Positions 5,164-7,175 of a stretch of DNA of 7,175 nucleotides are shown in pieces. A program made the position numbers and the translations under genes. The first letter of the stretch is position 1; each line of letters begins with the position of its first letter. The DNA lies in the NCBI GenBank assembly GCA_027449525.1, contig DAIDLK010000012.1, positions 2,048-9,222 on the forward strand, in the 5' to 3' direction. The stretch comes from Legionellaceae bacterium. Lineage in GTDB: Bacteria > Pseudomonadota > Gammaproteobacteria > Legionellales > Legionellaceae. The notes below the pieces were generated by a model. It was not told the DNA's origin. It worked only from the letters and a program-made list of their open reading frames with translations, and did no database searches.

Positions 5164-7175
5164 TCATGGTGCTCCTTCTCGTTGAAAACTTAAAGATAAG
5201 CCACTCTTAGGCAAAAGCCAACCGCCTGTTTTTAAATCAATGGTAATACAGCCCTGCCGTGCCGTGGAAAACACTGGAATGCGCTGCTGCTGATAAACAC
5301 GCATGGCCTCTTGATGCGGAAAGTGGTATCGATTTGCCGTCGCATACGATACCACAGCGTATTTTGGGGCAACGATGCTAACAAAAGGAACTGAAGAAGA
5401 CGTTTTGCTGCCGTGATGCGGAACAAGTAACAACGTTGATTGCAAGGTCTTGCCGTAGTGCGCGACTAAATAGTCTTCTGCAGGACGTTCAATGTCGCCC
5501 GTGAGCAAGACGTTACCCGCGCTGTGTTGAATTTGTAACACACAGGAGCGATTATTCTTGCTCTGTAAGTTGTCAGGTAAAGCAAAAAAATGAAACAACA
5601 CGCCCTCCCATTGCCAATCAGGGTAGGCATGGCAAGGCCAAGCTTGCTGGTAAACTTGGGGCTTATCGACGATAAGGCGCTGAATGGGATAGGCTTTGGC
5701 TAATGAAGCCAAGCCACCACGGTGATCTAAATCAGGATGACTGATCACAACAGCGTCCAATTGTTTGATTCCTCGGCGTTGCAAATAAGGAATTAAGACG
5801 AGTTGCCCCATGTCGCTGCCGTGAAACAAAAGCATGCCCGTGTCATACACTAACACATGGTGTGCGCTTTGCACCACCACCGCTAAACCTTGCCCCACAT
5901 CCAATACAGCAATTTTTACATCGCCAGGACGTATCGACGTTGGCCTCGGAAATAAAGCCGCTAGGAGTAGTACCGAACTGGCTGGTAGCAAGCGCGGCAA
6001 GGGTAACCAAAACCCAATAGCGAATGCCAAGCCCAATCCCAATAGGGCCGATAACTCAGTCAATGACCAGGTTAGATTCATGCCAGCCAAACGATCAATC
6101 CACTGTAAGTACTTCACTAAAACAACCAGGGCGTAATGTAAACCGGTAAATACCCATTGCATATCGCACACGATACTGCCCAAAGTAGCCAGTAACCCAA
6201 ACGGAATGATCACTAGACTAACCCAGGGAATAGCAAGTAAATTAGCGAAAAAACCATTCAAGGCAGCGTAAGAAAATAAATAAAGCGTCACCGGCATTAA
6301 GCCCACCAAGCACGCACCTTGTAATAACAAAACTTGCCAAACTCCCCGTACGGCAAACCGGCGCGGCACGGCAATTAACAGCCCAGCGGCCAGAAAGGAT
6401 AAATAGAAACCAGCTAGTAAGCAGGCATGCGGTTCAACACTGAGCACCACCCAGGCGGCCGTGCGCCAAGCTTGCCACGCTGTAAAACGCTTGGTAGTCA
6501 GATGACGCAACAGCAACACCACGCAGCCCAAACAGGCTCGCTGCGCCGGAATACCAAACCCGGCGATTAGCGCATAACCGCAAGCGGCCAGAATACTAAT
6601 GACGCTAGCAACTCGTGCCGCTGGTAAATAAGTAACTAGACTACGGGAGCAACTCCATAGCCACCTGGTCATTTTGTACATTAATCCAGCCACAAGACCA
6701 ATGTGCGCACCAGAAATCACCATTAAATGCGTGGTACCGGTGCGGCGCAATAAGGCCCACTGACTAGCATCCAGCGAGTCGGTCAAGCCCAAAATCAGTG
6801 CTTGTAGCAAGCGGTGGGTGGTGGGATCGCCATCACCTGCTTCGATGCGTGCAGCCAAATAATAGCGCCATTGCGTGAGGCTAAAGTGAACGCTTGGTCG
6901 TTCAAGGAGCTGCCAGCTGCCGCGCACCGCACGACCCACCCAATACCGATGGCGTGCTTGTGAAGCTAGGCGGCGATCCAATCCACCAGGATTGGCTAAA
7001 AAAGTGGTTTTTTTTAACAGTGCTTGCAATCGCCAGCGCTCCCCCACTTGTAACCGCGGGCAATGATGAAAGCAAGCTAAGCTAATCACTGTGTGGGTAG
7101 GCTGTTGGTTCATCGCTTCAGCCAAAAAATCAACTTGTAAACCTTGATAATAGACCTTAGGCGACGACACGACTT
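5164..7175 (-). CDS. comEC: ComEC/Rec2-type DNA uptake channel protein, 5'-partial
   Basis: Inner-membrane protein that carries single-stranded DNA into the cytoplasm in natural transformation. The frame is open to the right edge; a GTG at 7170 gives 668 residues but is probably internal, since family members have about 750-800 residues with an extra N-terminal membrane part. Numbering from that GTG: an OB-like/DUF4131 region at about 1-100, the competence domain with GTTHLMVISGAHIGLVAG at 145-162 and GFGIPAQRACLG at 204-215, about eight to ten hydrophobic helices between 147 and 408, then a metallo-beta-lactamase domain from about 418. That domain has LDVGQG at 423-428, YDTG, the metal motif SHPDLDH (His478-His483) and VPHHGSK (His585-His586), all intact. 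The C-terminus (SFQREGAP) looks near the usual family end. It is transcribed toward bioB, and its TGA overlaps a downstream ATG that has a good Shine-Dalgarno. Confidence 0.93.
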   Translation of the reverse strand, partial: VVSSPKVYYQGLQVDFLAEAMNQQPTHTVISLACFHHCPRLQVGERWRLQALLKKTTFLANPGGLDRRLASQARHRYWVGRAVRGSWQLLERPSVHFSLTQWRYYLAARIEAGDGDPTTHRLLQALILGLTDSLDASQWALLRRTGTTHLMVISGAHIGLVAGLMYKMTRWLWSCSRSLVTYLPAARVASVISILAACGYALIAGFGIPAQRACLGCVVLLLRHLTTKRFTAWQAWRTAAWVVLSVEPHACLLAGFYLSFLAAGLLIAVPRRFAVRGVWQVLLLQGACLVGLMPVTLYLFSYAALNGFFANLLAIPWVSLVIIPFGLLATLGSIVCDMQWVFTGLHYALVVLVKYLQWIDRLAGMNLTWSLTELSALLGLGLAFAIGFWLPLPRLLPASSVLLLAALFPRPTSIRPGDVKIAVLDVGQGLAVVVQSAHHVLVYDTGMLLFHGSDMGQLVLIPYLQRRGIKQLDAVVISHPDLDHRGGLASLAKAYPIQRLIVDKPQVYQQAWPCHAYPDWQWEGVLFHFFALPDNLQSKNNRSCVLQIQHSAGNVLLTGDIERPAEDYLVAHYGKTLQSTLLLVPHHGSKTSSSVPFVSIVAPKYAVVSYATANRYHFPHQEAMRVYQQQRIPVFSTARQGCITIDLKTGGWLLPKSGLSLSFQREGAP

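Noticed and set aside
6998..7015. A8 and T6 homopolymer runs in the comEC coding strand, possible phase variation or slippage
   Set aside because: The frame reads through intact (LLKKTTFLAN), and bioA has a comparable eight-base run at 540-547, so such tracts are not special to this gene.
7135..7143. TTGTAAACC, an exact half-site of the E. coli BirA operator
   Set aside because: It lies inside comEC, far from any bio start, and the required inverted GGTTTACAA is absent at the usual 15-16 base distance; it encodes ordinary ComEC residues.
7168..7170. GTG as the true start of comEC
   Set aside because: The frame continues open to the window edge and family members have a further N-terminal region, so the gene is more likely cut by the edge.

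Overview
The window is mostly a biotin biosynthesis locus of a proteobacterium, most likely a gammaproteobacterium. This rests on BioB, BioF, BioC, BioD and BioA that align motif by motif with my memory of the E. coli proteins, on the use of the BioC/BioH-type pimeloyl-ACP route, and on a neighbouring ComEC. Base composition looks balanced, and I cannot name a genus. The whole window is coding or nearly so; no stretch of 300 bases lacks a gene. I see no tRNA, rRNA, CRISPR array or insertion sequence.

Layout. Positions 1-4094, minus strand, read right to left: bioF, a BioH-type esterase gene, bioC, bioD and bioA (bioA runs off the left edge without its last ~110 codons). Each gene overlaps the next by 4, 11, 16 and 10 bases, so this is one tightly coupled operon. 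bioB (4125-5075, plus strand) is divergent from bioF; only about 30 bases separate the start codons, so the promoters of both units must lie partly inside coding sequence. Right of bioB is a short minus-strand remnant of an osmC-type peroxidase gene (about 5064-5150) whose end overlaps the bioB stop. A large comEC gene (5164-7175, minus) runs off the right edge without its N-terminus.

How the genes work together. BioC methylates malonyl-ACP so that fatty acid synthesis can build pimeloyl-ACP methyl ester. The small alpha/beta hydrolase is the expected esterase that removes the methyl group. BioF condenses pimeloyl-ACP with alanine to KAPA, BioA transaminates KAPA to DAPA, BioD closes the ureido ring to dethiobiotin, and BioB inserts sulfur to give biotin. 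All six steps from BioC onward are encoded here. ComEC (DNA uptake channel) is unrelated in function.

The points most worth a second look are the divergent short esterase in the BioH slot, the compressed bioB/bioF divergent start region with a perfect 12-bp palindrome, and the osmC remnant behind comEC.
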